This document shows positions 9,430 to 19,065 of a DNA stretch of 64,000 nucleotides, piece by piece. Both the position numbers and the translations under genes were made by a program. The stretch spans positions 178,501 through 242,500 of the forward strand of contig CAJHNH020000497.1 in NCBI GenBank assembly GCA_905116865.2, in the 5' to 3' direction. The DNA is from Candidula unifasciata (Eukaryota > Mollusca > Gastropoda > Stylommatophora > Geomitridae). A model generated the notes under the pieces. It had not been told where the DNA came from and did not search any database. It worked only from the letters and a program-made list of their open reading frames with translations. Positions within the stretch are counted from its first letter, which is position 1. Each line of letters opens with the position of its first letter.

Positions 9430-10205
9430 TATAAACAATTTGCGTTATGCAGATGATACAGTTTTGATAGCTGGAAGTGCAAATGATTTACAACAACTGT
9501 TGAATATTGTGGGGATGGAGATTGATAAGAAAGGACTTTCATTGAATATTAAGAGAACAGAAGTAATGGTTATATCAAGAAATAAGATAACTCTACGTTG
9601 TGATATCTCAATTAAAGGAAACAAACTTAACAAAATTATTAAATTCAAATATCTGGGAACAATCATATTATCAGATGGAAAATGGATAGGTCAAGCGAAA
9701 GCTGCATTTCAGAAAATGAAAAATTTATTATGCAATAAATCACTCTTATTTAATGTCATATAGAAGGTGCTAAAATGTTACATAGAACCTCTTCTGCTGT
9801 ATGGCAGTGAATCTTGGAATGTCAGTGAACAAATAAAAAAGAATTTTGAAGCAATAGAGATGTTGTTTCTGAAATGAATGTTACAAATACTTTGGACGGT
9901 CAGAGTAACCAACAATGATTGCTTGAAAGAAGCTAATGAAAGTAGATCTCTATATACAACAATAAGAAAGAGACAAACACTGTTCTTTGGCCACATAATT
10001 AGAAGAGAGACAGTGGAGAACATCGTGACAACTGGAAAGATCAGTGGAAAAAGGGGTAGAGGCAGACCAAGAGAAACGATGCTGGATGGGCTGAAACAAT
10101 AGAATGGAGAGATATCATCAAGAGAGCTGTTCCAGGCAACCAGGGATCGTGATTTGTGGAGACGCAAGAGCCCCTATGCCAGCTGGCAGGGCACATGATG
10201 ATGAC
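9430..10205 (+). mobile_element. LINE L (RTE-like), 5'-truncated, with GATGATGA tail
   Basis: Begins inside the reverse transcriptase palm (MRYADDTVLIAGS) and runs through FKYLGTIIL, the stretch around YIEPLLLYGSESW and TLFFGHIIRRETVENIVTTG, then GRGRPRETMLDG to a short (GAT) tail near 10195. A few stops (near 9764, 9877, 10102) break it. A second copy, minus strand, lies at 54285-54860; the two ends share GCTGTTCCAGGCAACCAGGG. This truncation at the YADD box is typical of target-primed reverse transcription. Confidence 0.85.
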
Positions 10206-10369
10206 TTACATATCTACACTCATGTCTCTGCTGCAGTGTTGTGTATTAAGATTTTATTTAGTATGTCCTTTTCTTTTTTTAAAAGCTTTTTCTGTCTTTT
10301 TAAAAAAAATTTTAAATTTTAGCCAGATTTGTTTTACTTGTTTTATTGAAAAGTGTAACAGTGCTATTT

Positions 10370-10560
10370 TGAAAGAAATTAACTCAGAAAACACACTTAT
10401 TACCCACATCAGAAGAAAACAATGCACATTGTTGGGCCTGTCATGAGAAGGGGATAATGGAACTAACTATAAAATGACAGAAAAATAGAGATGAGGAGGG
10501 TCAGAGAATATCAAGGAGATGCAATGTTAGCTTATAATTGTGACATTGAAGAAAATCTGA
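10370..10560 (+). mobile_element. LINE P C-terminal remnant
   Basis: Translation yields KEINSENTLITHIRRKQCTL and further pieces resembling the 'L..HIR+RQ...GH..R' end of RTE-like proteins. Similar remnants are at 26700-26960 (minus) and 48000-48180 (plus). Stops and frameshifts throughout. Confidence 0.5.
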
Positions 10561-10564
10561 ATCA

Positions 10565-10750
10565 GAAGATCTGGTTGTTCATCCACTTCTGGACTCTAGT
10601 CCTTTTCCAGAACTTAACTGTTGTATGTACATCTGTTTCACAGATCTGACTCATTTGTATGCAGACTGTTGGTTTCTTGTCTGTCAAATGAAGCCCCCAG
10701 TTAGTCGACTCTTACGACATGCTTTTGGACAGGCAGTGAGTCTATTCTGG
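10565..10750 (-). mobile_element. Repeat F, antisense copy
   Basis: Plus-strand text contains TTCATCCACTTCTGGACTCT, GCAGACTGTTGGTTTCTTG and AGTTAGTCGACTCTTACGAC, the complement of the F core. The 5' end of F (about 10750) abuts SINE A directly, with no visible spacer. Confidence 0.75.
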
Positions 10751-11000
10751 AAGTCGCCGTGGCGTTGGCGGCTAGATGCCCTTCTGCGGATTGGAGAGCC
10801 GGACTTTTTTTTAAAAATGACCTTGACTTCTAGGTTGAACCAGCCTCAAGTGGGTACCAGGTGCTGTGCTGGAAAGAAAAGGTGGCCGGCGTGGTGCTGA
10901 CCACATTACCCATTGAGTGCTGATTGGTCTATAAAATATAGGTCTAGCCCTATATTCCCCAACACGTCTAAAGGCATGGAGAAAGGACCTTTACATTTAG
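10751..11000 (+). mobile_element. SINE A, diverged full-length copy
   Basis: The head AAGTCGCCGTGGCGTTGGCG and GGCTAGATGCCC joins at GCCGGAC to the T-run, then the body (GAACCAGCCTCAAGTGGGTA, AAAGGTGGCCGGCGTGG, TAGGTCTAGCCCTATA) and the GGACCTTTAC tail. It sits about 290 bp upstream of the exon at 11292. A (CAG)n-like imperfect run follows at 11130-11168. Confidence 0.75.
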
Positions 11001-11291
11001 TGAGTGTATTCTTGCTCTCCCCACAGTGAGGACCAGAGCCCACCTGGGAAGTATATGAAACAGTAACTGTGAACAAACATTATGATCACTGGCTCAATGC
11101 ATGGCCTATAAATAGATCATGAATAGGAGACAGCAGTGGCAGCAGCAGTAGTAACAGCAGCAGCAACCCGGTTTTAATTACCTTTCTGTAAAACGCAAAT
11201 ATACATATTAAGAATAATTCTTTTGCTGATGCTTTTCTCATAAAATGTATGTTTGCCATCACAAGTTGTCATAATATCTTCCACCATTCAG

Positions 11292-11486
11292 GATCTGAAA
11301 TGTTTGACTGAGCGCTACCTTGAGCCACTGAAAGAAGAAACATTCCTTACTTCAGGAGAAATCGAGCAGCTTTTTGGAAACATTCAGGAAATAGTTGCAT
11401 TTCAGCAGCGTTTCTTGCACAGTCTAGAGGAAGCTGTAGAATCTGTACCTGAGTTTTTTACCACCAGTGATGTCACATGTTTTAAG
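11292..11486 (+). CDS. TIAM/still life Rac GEF, exon: DH domain, helices after CR1
   Basis: 65 codons between TTCAG and GTCAGA, phase 0 at both ends. It reads DLKCLTERYLEPLKEETFLT, followed by SGEIEQLFGNIQEIVAFQQR and EFFTTSDVTCFK. This follows vertebrate TIAM1 DLSCLFELYLEPLQNETFLT and EMESLFGSLPEMLEFQKVFL position by position. It forms the second and third helices of the Dbl-homology bundle, behind the GTPase contact surface. The call rests on this colinearity and on exact joining of the frame to the exons at 5140 and 13748. The donor GTCAGA is weaker than the GTAAGT-type donors of the other exons. Confidence 0.95.
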
Positions 11487-11555
11487 GTCAGACTAAATAA
11501 CTCCACTACTGACATTTTCTTATACTGTATATAATTTTAGCTGTTTAGCCAGTAG

Positions 11556-11701
11556 TTAACTCTTTCGGTCCCGGGGGTTTAGCATCAGAGGCCAAAGGGG
11601 GTAGTCAGGAGAGAAGTATAATTAGTGCATCTTGCATTCATTGGGCTTCTGGGTAACAACCTATGAATGTATGACTTGTTGCTTGGGACTGAAATAGTTA
11701 A
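11556..11701. mobile_element. TTAA-flanked MITE, copy 1 (piggyBac-like)
   Basis: 146 bp from TTAACTCTTTCGGTCCCGGG to a mirrored end, CTTGGGACTGAAATAGTTAA. It has internal short inverted motifs around TGCATTCA and is inverted relative to the copies at 13052-13196 and 38722-38868. It begins 69 bp after the exon donor. No coding capacity. Confidence 0.75.
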
Positions 11702-11935
11702 ACATACACTTGCTTGTTGTACCCCACTAGGACATCACACAAGCGATAAACACCCGGTGACACAAAGTGCCACCATGCGGATTAGGATCACCCGTGGAGA
11801 GGTCCTGGAAACCCCTTTCATCCTTTATAGATGGGCCACATTTGTGGCCCAGCTATATTCAAGGCCCCAGGCAAAAGCCAGGGTGGGGCTTCAAATAATG
11901 AAAAATTGCATCCCACATGGGGACGACTAGAGTAA
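11702..11935 (-). repeat. Repeat H, copy 1 (antisense)
   Basis: The reverse complement matches 59723-59885 and 32495-32645: GTTTATCGCTTGTGTGATGT, GGTGGCACTTTGTGTCA, CCTCTCCACGGGTGATCCT, CCCCATGTGGGAT. It abuts the MITE at 11556-11701. No tRNA-like promoter boxes are evident. The class is unknown. Confidence 0.65.
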
Positions 11936-12094
11936 AACACCATGTGCAAAAACATACACTAGGGTGTAAAGTGTAAACAAATCTAGGTCATGAAACAACG
12001 AGATGGGATGCAACTTCTTTTCCTCATCAACATTTCTCTTTAGACACTTGGCAGGAAATATCAAAATTGTGTTTGATGCTTAATGAGGCTGGCT

Positions 12095-12205
12095 CAACTT
12101 CAGAACCATACTGATTAAAGAAAATTGATCTGCCTACTACTGATGTGGATTGAACCTGGACCACTGTAATGTTAGGAAAAGCACTAACATATATGCCACT
12201 ATGTC
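12095..12205 (-). mobile_element. tRNA-like SINE head remnant
   Basis: The minus strand contains GTGGCATATATGTTAGTGC and then GGTCCAGGTTCAATCC, the last being a good pol III B box. Body and tail are not recognisable. Low-confidence SINE relic. Confidence 0.4.
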
Positions 12206-12283
12206 TGTACAGATTCATATTATTCAGTATTTTTGTTTTTTTTGTTTTTAGTATCCAGAATCCATGAGTTGTTAACCCTTAGG

Positions 12284-12465
12284 CTCTGTATTATGGATAT
12301 CGCAAACTTTCGGCTTTGATTCCATTGTAAATACCATAAATCTGGGAGAAATATGGCTTTCCTGCCTACTCCCTGGGATTGAACCCGGACCACAAGGAGT
12401 TCGTCACCCGGTCTCCGCGCAATCCGGTTTAGCCAACTACTCGAGAGAGCCAGGCATATTATTCA
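12284..12465 (-). mobile_element. SINE D, copy 1
   Basis: On the minus strand: GGCTCTCTCGAGTAGTTGGC, TAAACCGGATTGCGCGG, GGTGACGAACTCCTTGTGG, then the B box GGGTTCAATCCC and a body ending TTTGCGATATCCATA. The copy at 52360-52545 (plus) matches head and body. The tRNA-derived origin is inferred from the box spacing. Confidence 0.75.
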
Positions 12466-13050
12466 GTAAAACAGACCACATTAACCTATCATATTATTTC
12501 TGTTTTCCAGTGACTGGTATTATCCATTATTAAGGTCGACTTTAATTTCCAGTTTATTTCTTCTTTTTCCAGGTAAAGCTTTTAAATTATCTAAACAATT
12601 ATTTTATAATGTGTTTTGTTTTAATTATAACATTTTTAAAGGAACATGTAAATTCAAAACCCAAGACCACTTTCTGGGATTAGAGGAACCTTTTTAAGCT
12701 TGTGAAAAATTTCAGAAGTCTGCGTGACTGATCTATAATTGGTCCAGGAATTAAACCTGACCAAAGAATTTCTTAAAAAAGTTGGATGCATCAACAGAAA
12801 GATGCAGATATGATAGCTTTGCTGTAAACCTGCACAATTATGTCAAAACCATAATATATAAACCAAGAAGAAAACGAAGTTTGAGAAAAGTGAATGTGGT
12901 AATTGTGTTTCATTTTAATGTTCAACACCTTTAATACTAAGCAGTGCACCGTGCATTTTTGTGGTTCTATTAAATGTTGTGTTTTCATCAGCTCCTCGTT
13001 CTCAGTTTAGCTTATAATATACCCTTTCTGTTTATCAACTCAGTTTAGCA
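12466..13050. other. AT-rich intron, nothing recognised
   Basis: No repeat match inside the window and no conserved open frame. Confidence 0.5.
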
Positions 13051-13051
13051 T

Positions 13052-13196
13052 TTAACTCTTTGAGTCCCAGGGAACGCATCATGCGTTCATAGGTTCTTTC
13101 CTAGAAGCCCAATGAACGCATTATGTATTGATTTTAGTCTCTTTTTACTACCCATTGGGCCTGTGATGCTAAACCCCCTGGGACTCAAAGAGTTAA
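13052..13196. mobile_element. TTAA-flanked MITE, copy 2 (piggyBac-like)
   Basis: 145 bp with terminal inverted repeats TTAACTCTTTGAGTCCCAGG and the mirrored CCTGGGACTCAAAGAGTTAA. The outer TTAA on both sides fits the TTAA target duplication of piggyBac-type elements. The centre has GAACGCATCATGCGTTCATAG, itself palindromic. It is the best preserved of three copies. Confidence 0.82.
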
Positions 13197-13479
13197 TATA
13201 ACCTGTTCTAACCCAGTTATTACTTCAACTCATTTCGTCCATCATGATATTATAATCAGCTTTTTTCCCTAGAAGAAAAAACAAAGGTGTCCATACTCAC
13301 CACAGAGTGTCTATTCTGTTAGCGCTTAAATTATGCCTATAAAAAAGTGCCAGTACTGCCTGCCCCAGAAAAAAAATGATCCGGATTATAATCCATTTAA
13401 GAAATGCCAGTTAAAATTTAAGCTCAGAATTAAAACTTAAAGTGGAGTGGATTTCATTAATTGTACCCTGTTTTATCCC

Positions 13480-13645
13480 ATATGGCGCAGTCTCTTTATT
13501 TTCAAAGGGTCACAAATTGGCGTGTTTTACATTTCCCATCTTTCAATTGGAAAGGCTGACCATCTGCAATCGAGCGACACAGCCATGAAATGAACCCGTG
13601 ACCTTCTCATGAGGCAAACAGCTTTACCACTTCACCATGGAGTCA
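13480..13645 (-). mobile_element. tRNA-derived SINE, probably family C head
   Basis: The minus strand reads GACTCCATGGTGAAGTGGTA (A-box-like), then AAGGTCACGGGTTCATTTCA (B-box-like) and CATGGCTGTGTC. The head of the C copy at 42660-42710 has the same AAGGTCATGAGTTTATTTCA. It ends about 100 bp before the exon at 13748. Confidence 0.55.
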
Positions 13646-13747
13646 AGCAGCAGCTGCTTGTGAAAGGAGTAAAAGAATCATTTGCCTAGTACTGACACAG
13701 TTGAGAACCTATGTGCTTTGAACACTTTCTTGATTTGTTTATTTCAG

Positions 13748-13856
13748 AGGGTCCTATTTTCGGTAGGAGGATCTTTCTTGTACTATGCCAATCATTTCAA
13801 AGTTTACAGTTCATTTTGCGCCAGTCACTCACGATCACAGAAAATTCTTAATCCAG
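13748..13856 (+). CDS. TIAM/still life Rac GEF, exon: DH domain, central helices
   Basis: 109-bp exon between TATTTCAG and GTAAAC. It enters at phase 0 with [20 protein letters not shown] and continues [16 protein letters not shown], ending after the first base of the next codon. The vertebrate TIAM1 counterpart is [20 protein letters not shown] and GFCANHIKVQKVL, so the register is clear. This region packs the core of the Dbl-homology helical bundle. The preceding intron (2.26 kb) carries two MITEs and at least two SINE relics; the following one (1.05 kb) carries a poly(G) run and a compound microsatellite. Confidence 0.95.
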
Positions 13857-14009
13857 GTAAACAACTTCTCAGCTTGCTGCTTTATCTAGTTAATGATCTA
13901 AGAAAGATCCTTATATAGAGAACTGTGTACTGTAGGTAGAAAAAAAAATACTATAAGTTGTAATTTCAAGGCAAGAAATGTTAGCTCTTATATTAGTCAA
14001 CCTAGAGGT

Positions 14010-14011
<2 letters not shown>

Positions 14012-14040
<29 letters not shown>
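14012..14040 (+). repeat. Poly(G) run
   Basis: 29 consecutive G within the intron after the exon at 13748. One of about fourteen G or C homopolymers of 12 or more bases in the window. Confidence 0.9.
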
Positions 14041-14089
14041 ATTGCTCTAGCAGTTTATGGTATCATGTTTAACTCATCTGCATCATGAT

Positions 14090-14262
<173 letters not shown>

Positions 14263-14589
14263 TTCTAGTTGTAATATTAGATTTTGTATATCTTTTTAAT
14301 GCATTCATTGTAGCAGATTGTAGGACTATAGATTATTAAACTTTGTATACTTTATGTTTACTTTTTAAAATGTTTGTAACAATCACGGTGTACAGTCTGT
14401 AAGTAGTAAATAACTGTGAGCTATAATCGTATAAAAAGACTATTGAGTGAGAAACATATAATACAAATAAAAAATAATACATTTTTTTTGAACATTTAAA
14501 AATATTTATTCACTTTAATGTATAATCCTTAATCATTCACAAGATTTTCAAATAATAATTCTTCTTCACTAGCTGTATATTTTTGCTGA

Positions 14590-14790
14590 AAGTTCTGCCT
14601 TTTTTTGGAATTTAGTCCTGTTCCAGAACCTGAGTGTTGTGTATGCATCCACTATAGAGATCTGCTTATTTGCATGCAGACTGTTGGTTCCTTACCTCTC
14701 ATGCAGATGCACACTCTTCAAAGGAAGCTTCCAATTAGTCTACTCTTATGACATGTTTTTGGGTAGACAGTAGGTCTATTCTTGTTTTCC
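14590..14790 (-). mobile_element. Repeat F, antisense copy
   Basis: Contains TTAGTCCTGTTCCAGAACCT, GCATGCAGACTGTTGGTTCC and AGTCTACTCTTATGACATG, the complement of the F consensus. It ends at GGTCTATTCT, the same 5' border seen at 10750. No (TTC)n block adjoins this copy. Confidence 0.75.
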
Positions 14791-14911
14791 TTAAAATAGA
14801 TTCCATCAGAATATAAGTTATAATGTTTTCAACCACATTTTTTTAATAACTGGAATTTATTATTTTGTACACTAACCACACTGTTGATGGATTTTCTCAA
14901 TTAATTTTCAG

Positions 14912-15088
14912 ATGCCAACGAGGCTTTGCGTGAATTTCTGCGGGCTAGAAATCCCAAGCAACAGCACTCAGCCACACTGGAATCCTATCTCATCAAACCC
15001 ATACAAAGAATTTTGAAATACCCACTTCTGTTGCAGCAGCTGTGTAACATGACACATGTTGATACTGATGAACGCCACCATTTGTCAG
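14912..15088 (+). CDS. TIAM/still life Rac GEF, exon: DH domain conserved region 3
   Basis: 177-bp exon between AATTTTCAG and GTAAAT. The split codon resolves to D. It reads [20 protein letters not shown], then [20 protein letters not shown], then DTDERHHLS, and ends on the first base of a codon. This is CR3, the signature helix of Dbl-family exchange factors, matching vertebrate TIAM1 YLIKPVQRVLKYPLLLKELV. The lysine of ILKYP, which contacts the GTPase in TIAM1 and Vav structures (family knowledge), is kept. The KEL of vertebrate TIAM1 is QQL here; Vav proteins also have Q at the first of these positions, so this need not impair activity. Confidence 0.96.
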
Positions 15089-15289
15089 GTAAATTACATC
15101 TCTGAATAATGCTTTTCAGTTCTGGATTATTTTTCTTTGAAAAACAAAAACAAAACAAAAAAGAATATTAGGCATATAATACCTTAACATTTGTATAGGC
15201 CACTCTGCAATCAAAGTGTGATGTGTCTTCTACTAAATATGTTTTCATATATTGTAAACATGTGGGATGTATACAGAGAATGGTGATAA

Positions 15290-15480
15290 AAGAGAGAGAC
15301 AAAGACTGCGTACACATAAGAGTTGAATGGACAGATAATGAAAACAGTTGAGTGTTTGCAAATCTACCTACTACACTTGGGATCACCAAATGGAAACAGA
15401 AAGCTAAACACAGAGATGAATGGAAGCAGGTGATATCTGCATCAACGAACCTCAAAAGCTCAACATGATTTATAAGTGTT
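15290..15480 (+). mobile_element. Possible LINE C-terminal remnant
   Basis: Plus-strand frames contain TKWKQKAKHRDEWKQVISAS, resembling the 'AKDR.+W...' end of RTE-like proteins. No other support. Confidence 0.35.
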
Positions 15481-15667
15481 TCTAATAAAGAGCGCCACTG
15501 AGGTTTCAAGAGCAAAAACATATCACACTGGCCAATACCTTGATGTCTATACTGCACATGCTCACAACTGGTGTAGATATACTGACAATGTGGGGATTCA
15601 AGGAGAACCATGTTAAGGAGACCTTTGCCAAGTTTACCTGTGCACCTGATTTCTATCAGCACTCAGT

Positions 15668-16290
15668 GAGTTGGTCTAATTTATGCTGTAGCATTGTTGT
15701 AATTTCACCCCTGCTGTTTCCTTATCGGTACACACGGATGTCATCTGTAAAAGACATTTTTCTGCCCAGACTATCTGTTCACTGATGTCTGAGGATGTGT
15801 ACAAATTAAAGAGAAAAGAAGACATTGGTGATCCTCGGACAAGTACATTAAACATCTTTATGTGCATATCCAAATCAATCCAATGAGCATGTTGTATGGA
15901 ACACTGTTGTACATGTCTTCTAAGTCAGTGGTGGCAGCAGTGGTTTCCATTCCTGACTGGAAGCCCTCATATCTGTCATAAGCAAATACTGCAGCATTAC
16001 ACCAGGTATCTCTGGCTGGGCAGTACCCACATAGTGTAGTTGCCAAAAGACCAGTTGACTCTGAATGTTAGGCCAGCTTTCTGGTCACGATCAGTTTTCC
16101 GATCAGTTTACTTACAGTGTTCTGAGGTGTGATGGTTCTATAGCTGTTTGCTTTTTTGTGATATTTTCCAGGCTTAGGAATGGGCCTGAGGTAGCTTCAT
16201 AGCCAGTCATCAGGGAAAATACCACTTTTGATGCTCTTGTTAAAAGCTGTGATGAAAGTGATGTGCTGTAAAGGACCTGCTGATTGATGA
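15668..16290 (-). mobile_element. RNase H-type LINE, reverse transcriptase remnant
   Basis: The minus strand gives, in order, SIKSGIFPDDWL, the stretch from RPIPKPGKYHKK to YRTITPQNTVSKLIGKLIVT, ARDTWCNAAVFAYDRYEGFQ, TDLEDMYNSVPY and a displaced GSPMSSFLFNLYT. Each aligns with the reverse transcriptase of the copy at 6081-6803. Stops and an internal deletion inactivate it. Confidence 0.8.
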
Positions 16291-16544
16291 TGAGTCAGTC
16301 TCATGACTTCCACAGGGAATTACTGGTTTCTAGGATCTTTCTTGTTATTCTGGCCTTTAGGATCTTATTTGTTGTTCTGGTGCTCACTAATAAAGACTTA
16401 GATTGATATATTTGATTGATCCTGTGCTTGTTTTTTTTCCTTCCCACCTCTTTAAGGTTTCTAGTCATATTTTTTGTAAAGTTAACTCATTTCTGGTACT
16501 AGCTCGACTGCAGTCATCCCTGTTTTCACAGCTCAATGGTATAT

Positions 16545-16730
16545 CTGATCAACATCATACCAACCACCTTTATTTTACAGGACATTTCGTAGCACCCATT
16601 TTTAGCCTAAGTCAACCTGGTAATTCAGATCAGTCATAAAAGTATGCCTGAAGATGGATTTAAACCCAAGATCTTTGGGCTGGCTGGCAGATAAGTATCT
16701 TGCCACTTTGCTACTACAGCATCCAGTAAG
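16545..16730 (-). mobile_element. SINE A-like, diverged
   Basis: The minus strand shows the decayed SINE body (complement of ACCACCTTTATTTTACAGGA, AGCACCCATTTTTAGCC and TAAGTCAACCTGG), and a head region with a B-box-like complement of GGATTTAAACCCAAGATC. It lies 150 bp before the exon at 16877. Confidence 0.6.
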
Positions 16731-16876
16731 CCTTAGTGCTATCTATTATGTGATCATTGTTCACTTGTAACACATACTTATTTCATTATGTTCTGCAGTA
16801 TAAATATATTTCATAAATTGCTTCACAGCATGAATTTAACATTATGTAAAATATTCTTTGCACTGGATTTCTTTAG

Positions 16877-17001
16877 AGGCCTTGAAAGGGATGGAGGCAG
16901 TTGCTGAACATATCAATGAGATGCAGAAGATTTACGATGAGTATGGAGCTGTGTTTGATGAGTTGGGCAAGTCATACAGAGACAATAATCCTCATAAAAC
17001 T
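16877..17001 (+). CDS. TIAM/still life Rac GEF, exon: last DH helix
   Basis: 125-bp exon between TTTCTTTAG and GTAAGG. It completes the split codon (E) and reads [37 protein letters not shown] and PHKT. Vertebrate TIAM1 has [20 protein letters not shown] here. The asparagine of HINEMQ, equivalent to a residue needed for exchange in Dbl proteins, is present. The exon leaves in phase 0 to the PH-domain exon at 18616. It confirms a complete Dbl-homology domain spanning the exons at 5140, 11292, 13748, 14912 and this one, about 220 residues, a normal length. Confidence 0.96.
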
Positions 17002-17399
17002 GTAAGGGACCTACCATTTAGCTTGAGATTTTTCATTGTCCTAAATTATCTAAATTTTCATCTCTCCATGGTGTTATAATTATTCATCTTTAAAATGTTA
17101 TATTATTTCACAGTTTCATCCTTCATGTTTGTTGCACTGCATTTTCTGTGATTAAAATTGTATCCTTATGATGCAGGTTGGTTTGATTATGTCCCGCAAC
17201 TGATATTCCTGGCATATTTTGTATGGGTAACATTCTTTTTTTCTACTGTATAATTGAATAGATCAACAGTAACAGACACCTTTCCTAACACCTTAACTAA
17301 TGTGTCAAAAAGTTCCTATTTAGTTGTCAATTCTTACAACTGCTTCTTTGTTGTCAGCATAGATATTTTACTCTCAGATCTTTGCCATCAGTGTTAAAA

Positions 17400-17663
17400 T
17401 TATTGGTACTTATCACGAGAGTCACCCCATCTCACTGGCATGCAGGATTCTTGCCTCAGAAGCTGGGATTCATGCCAGCTGTCATTCCTGTCATGCCAGT
17501 TCCAACAGGCTGTCCTATGATGTATGGGTGTTGTCAGGACCTGGCTGGCTTCTGCACATTGTGTTTTGACTTCTCTGTTTATTCTTCCATCTGATGTGAA
17601 AACTGACCCTAGATATTTTAATTCACTTGATAGGTTATTACTAAGATATTCATAGGTTTTCAA
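17400..17663 (-). mobile_element. RTE-like LINE reverse transcriptase fragment
   Basis: The minus strand encodes SSELKYLGSVFTSDGRINRE and VKTQCAEASQVL, matching the 'KYLGS.F..DG....EI..R...A' thumb motif of RTE-like proteins. About 88 open codons survive. Confidence 0.7.
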
Positions 17664-17699
17664 TTTCAGTATTAGTTATTATACTCCTCAGTTACACTT

Positions 17700-18174
17700 G
17701 GTTATTTATTTATTTATTCAGATATTCATTTACACATACACACACACATATTTCAGTTTTTCATTTTAATTTTAATTTTACACACACACACAGACAGTGT
17801 TTTATTGGTATATGTATTGAATCCATTCCTTGACCTTGGATGTATACCAAACAGTATATATACAAAACAGATATTCTCAAAAGAAATAAAGGTAAAACTG
17901 ATTAATCCATTCCCCTAAAGAAAAAAATCATTTTTTTTTTTTTTTACATATTCATTAATGGTGTTGTTTAGAATAATGTATGTACTGCCTAATGATGAAA
18001 TACATAAATGAAAATTTAACATAACTTTACCATCCTGAGAAGAAGCAAATGCCTGCTAGGATGGCACAGAGAAAATAGGAGGAGATGATGTTATTGTTTG
18101 GAAGAATATTTCCTCTTCAAATAAAACTTCTGGAATATGAAATTGTGGTGTTTTGTCTCTTTCTTTTGTCTCCA
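17700..18174. other. Intron with short microsatellites
   Basis: (TTTA)n near 17707, two (CA)n blocks near 17745 and 17780, and a T-run near 17930-17945. No feature otherwise. Confidence 0.6.
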
Positions 18175-18192
18175 CCCCCCCCCCCCCCCCCG

Positions 18193-18246
<54 letters not shown>

Positions 18247-18250
18247 ACAC

Positions 18251-18341
<91 letters not shown>
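18175..18341 (+). repeat. 167-bp poly(C) tract
   Basis: An almost pure C homopolymer, broken by a G at 18192 and an ACACA at about 18247-18251, followed by (CAC)n. It lies 274 bp upstream of the exon at 18616. All proline or glycine frames across it are artefacts. A run this long is hard to sequence, so its length is uncertain. Confidence 0.9.
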
Positions 18342-18615
18342 ACCACCACCACACATCTTTTACCTGGCTGAGGTTCATCAGTTTTGCCTTTTTTTGTTTT
18401 TTTGTGTTAAATCTGTCCAAAGAACTTTGCTTCTGCCTTTTCCTCAGGATTTTTCAGAAACAGATCATTGTCTGGTCATTCCTGACAGTACTATTTAGGC
18501 TTGTCTGGTTTTTGTTTTTGTTTTGGGGTGATACTTCTCTACAAAGTCATTGACATTTATCCGTAATTTCATATATGACCATTTTTATTTTTTATTTTTT
18601 AACCAAATTTTTCAG

Positions 18616-18789
18616 CCTATTGAACTGAACGTTGGAGAGCTGCAGATGTATGGAACAGTTGAGTGGGTTAACATTGCTGACCATCTGGGCAAAGTGAAAA
18701 AGTCTGCAGACTTTGAGAATATTATTTTTGTGTTCAAGTCAGGCGTTACTTTTCTTTGCAGAGAGAGGTTAAAACGGAAAAAAACTAAG
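18616..18789 (+). CDS. TIAM/still life Rac GEF, exon: PH domain, N-terminal half
   Basis: 58 codons between TTTTTCAG and GTAAAC, phase 0 at both ends. It reads PIELNVGELQMYGTVEWVNI, then GKVKKSADFENIIFVFKSGV and TFLCRERLKRKKTK. It aligns with the start of the C-terminal pleckstrin-homology domain of TIAM1 (MGELLMHSTVSWLN, LELTVFVFKRAVILVYKE). In Dbl proteins this PH domain is joined directly to the DH domain and assists exchange and phosphoinositide or membrane binding. The lysine/arginine-rich end corresponds to the beta3-beta4 loop. Confidence 0.94.
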
Positions 18790-18799
18790 GTAAACTATA

Positions 18800-19029
18800 T
18801 CAGCAATGTTTGACAATATTTTATATGTCTTTATACTTAATGTGGAGGAGCAAACTTTTATTCTAGAGACCTAGGTTCAAATCTTCAATAAGATGATACA
18901 TTTTTTCTGTCTGGGGAGAAAATAAAATTCCAAACTGTACAGTCTGTGTCAACTACATTAGCCATGCAGCCGTAGGCTCCCCCCTACTATACACTGCTTT
19001 AAAGATTGGTATGTAGAGGCAGTAGAGAC

Positions 19030-19065
<36 letters not shown>

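Noticed and set aside
18056..18553. Proline- or glycine-rich frames across the poly(C) tract
   Set aside because: Homopolymer artefacts in an intron of a gene with well-defined exons on either side.
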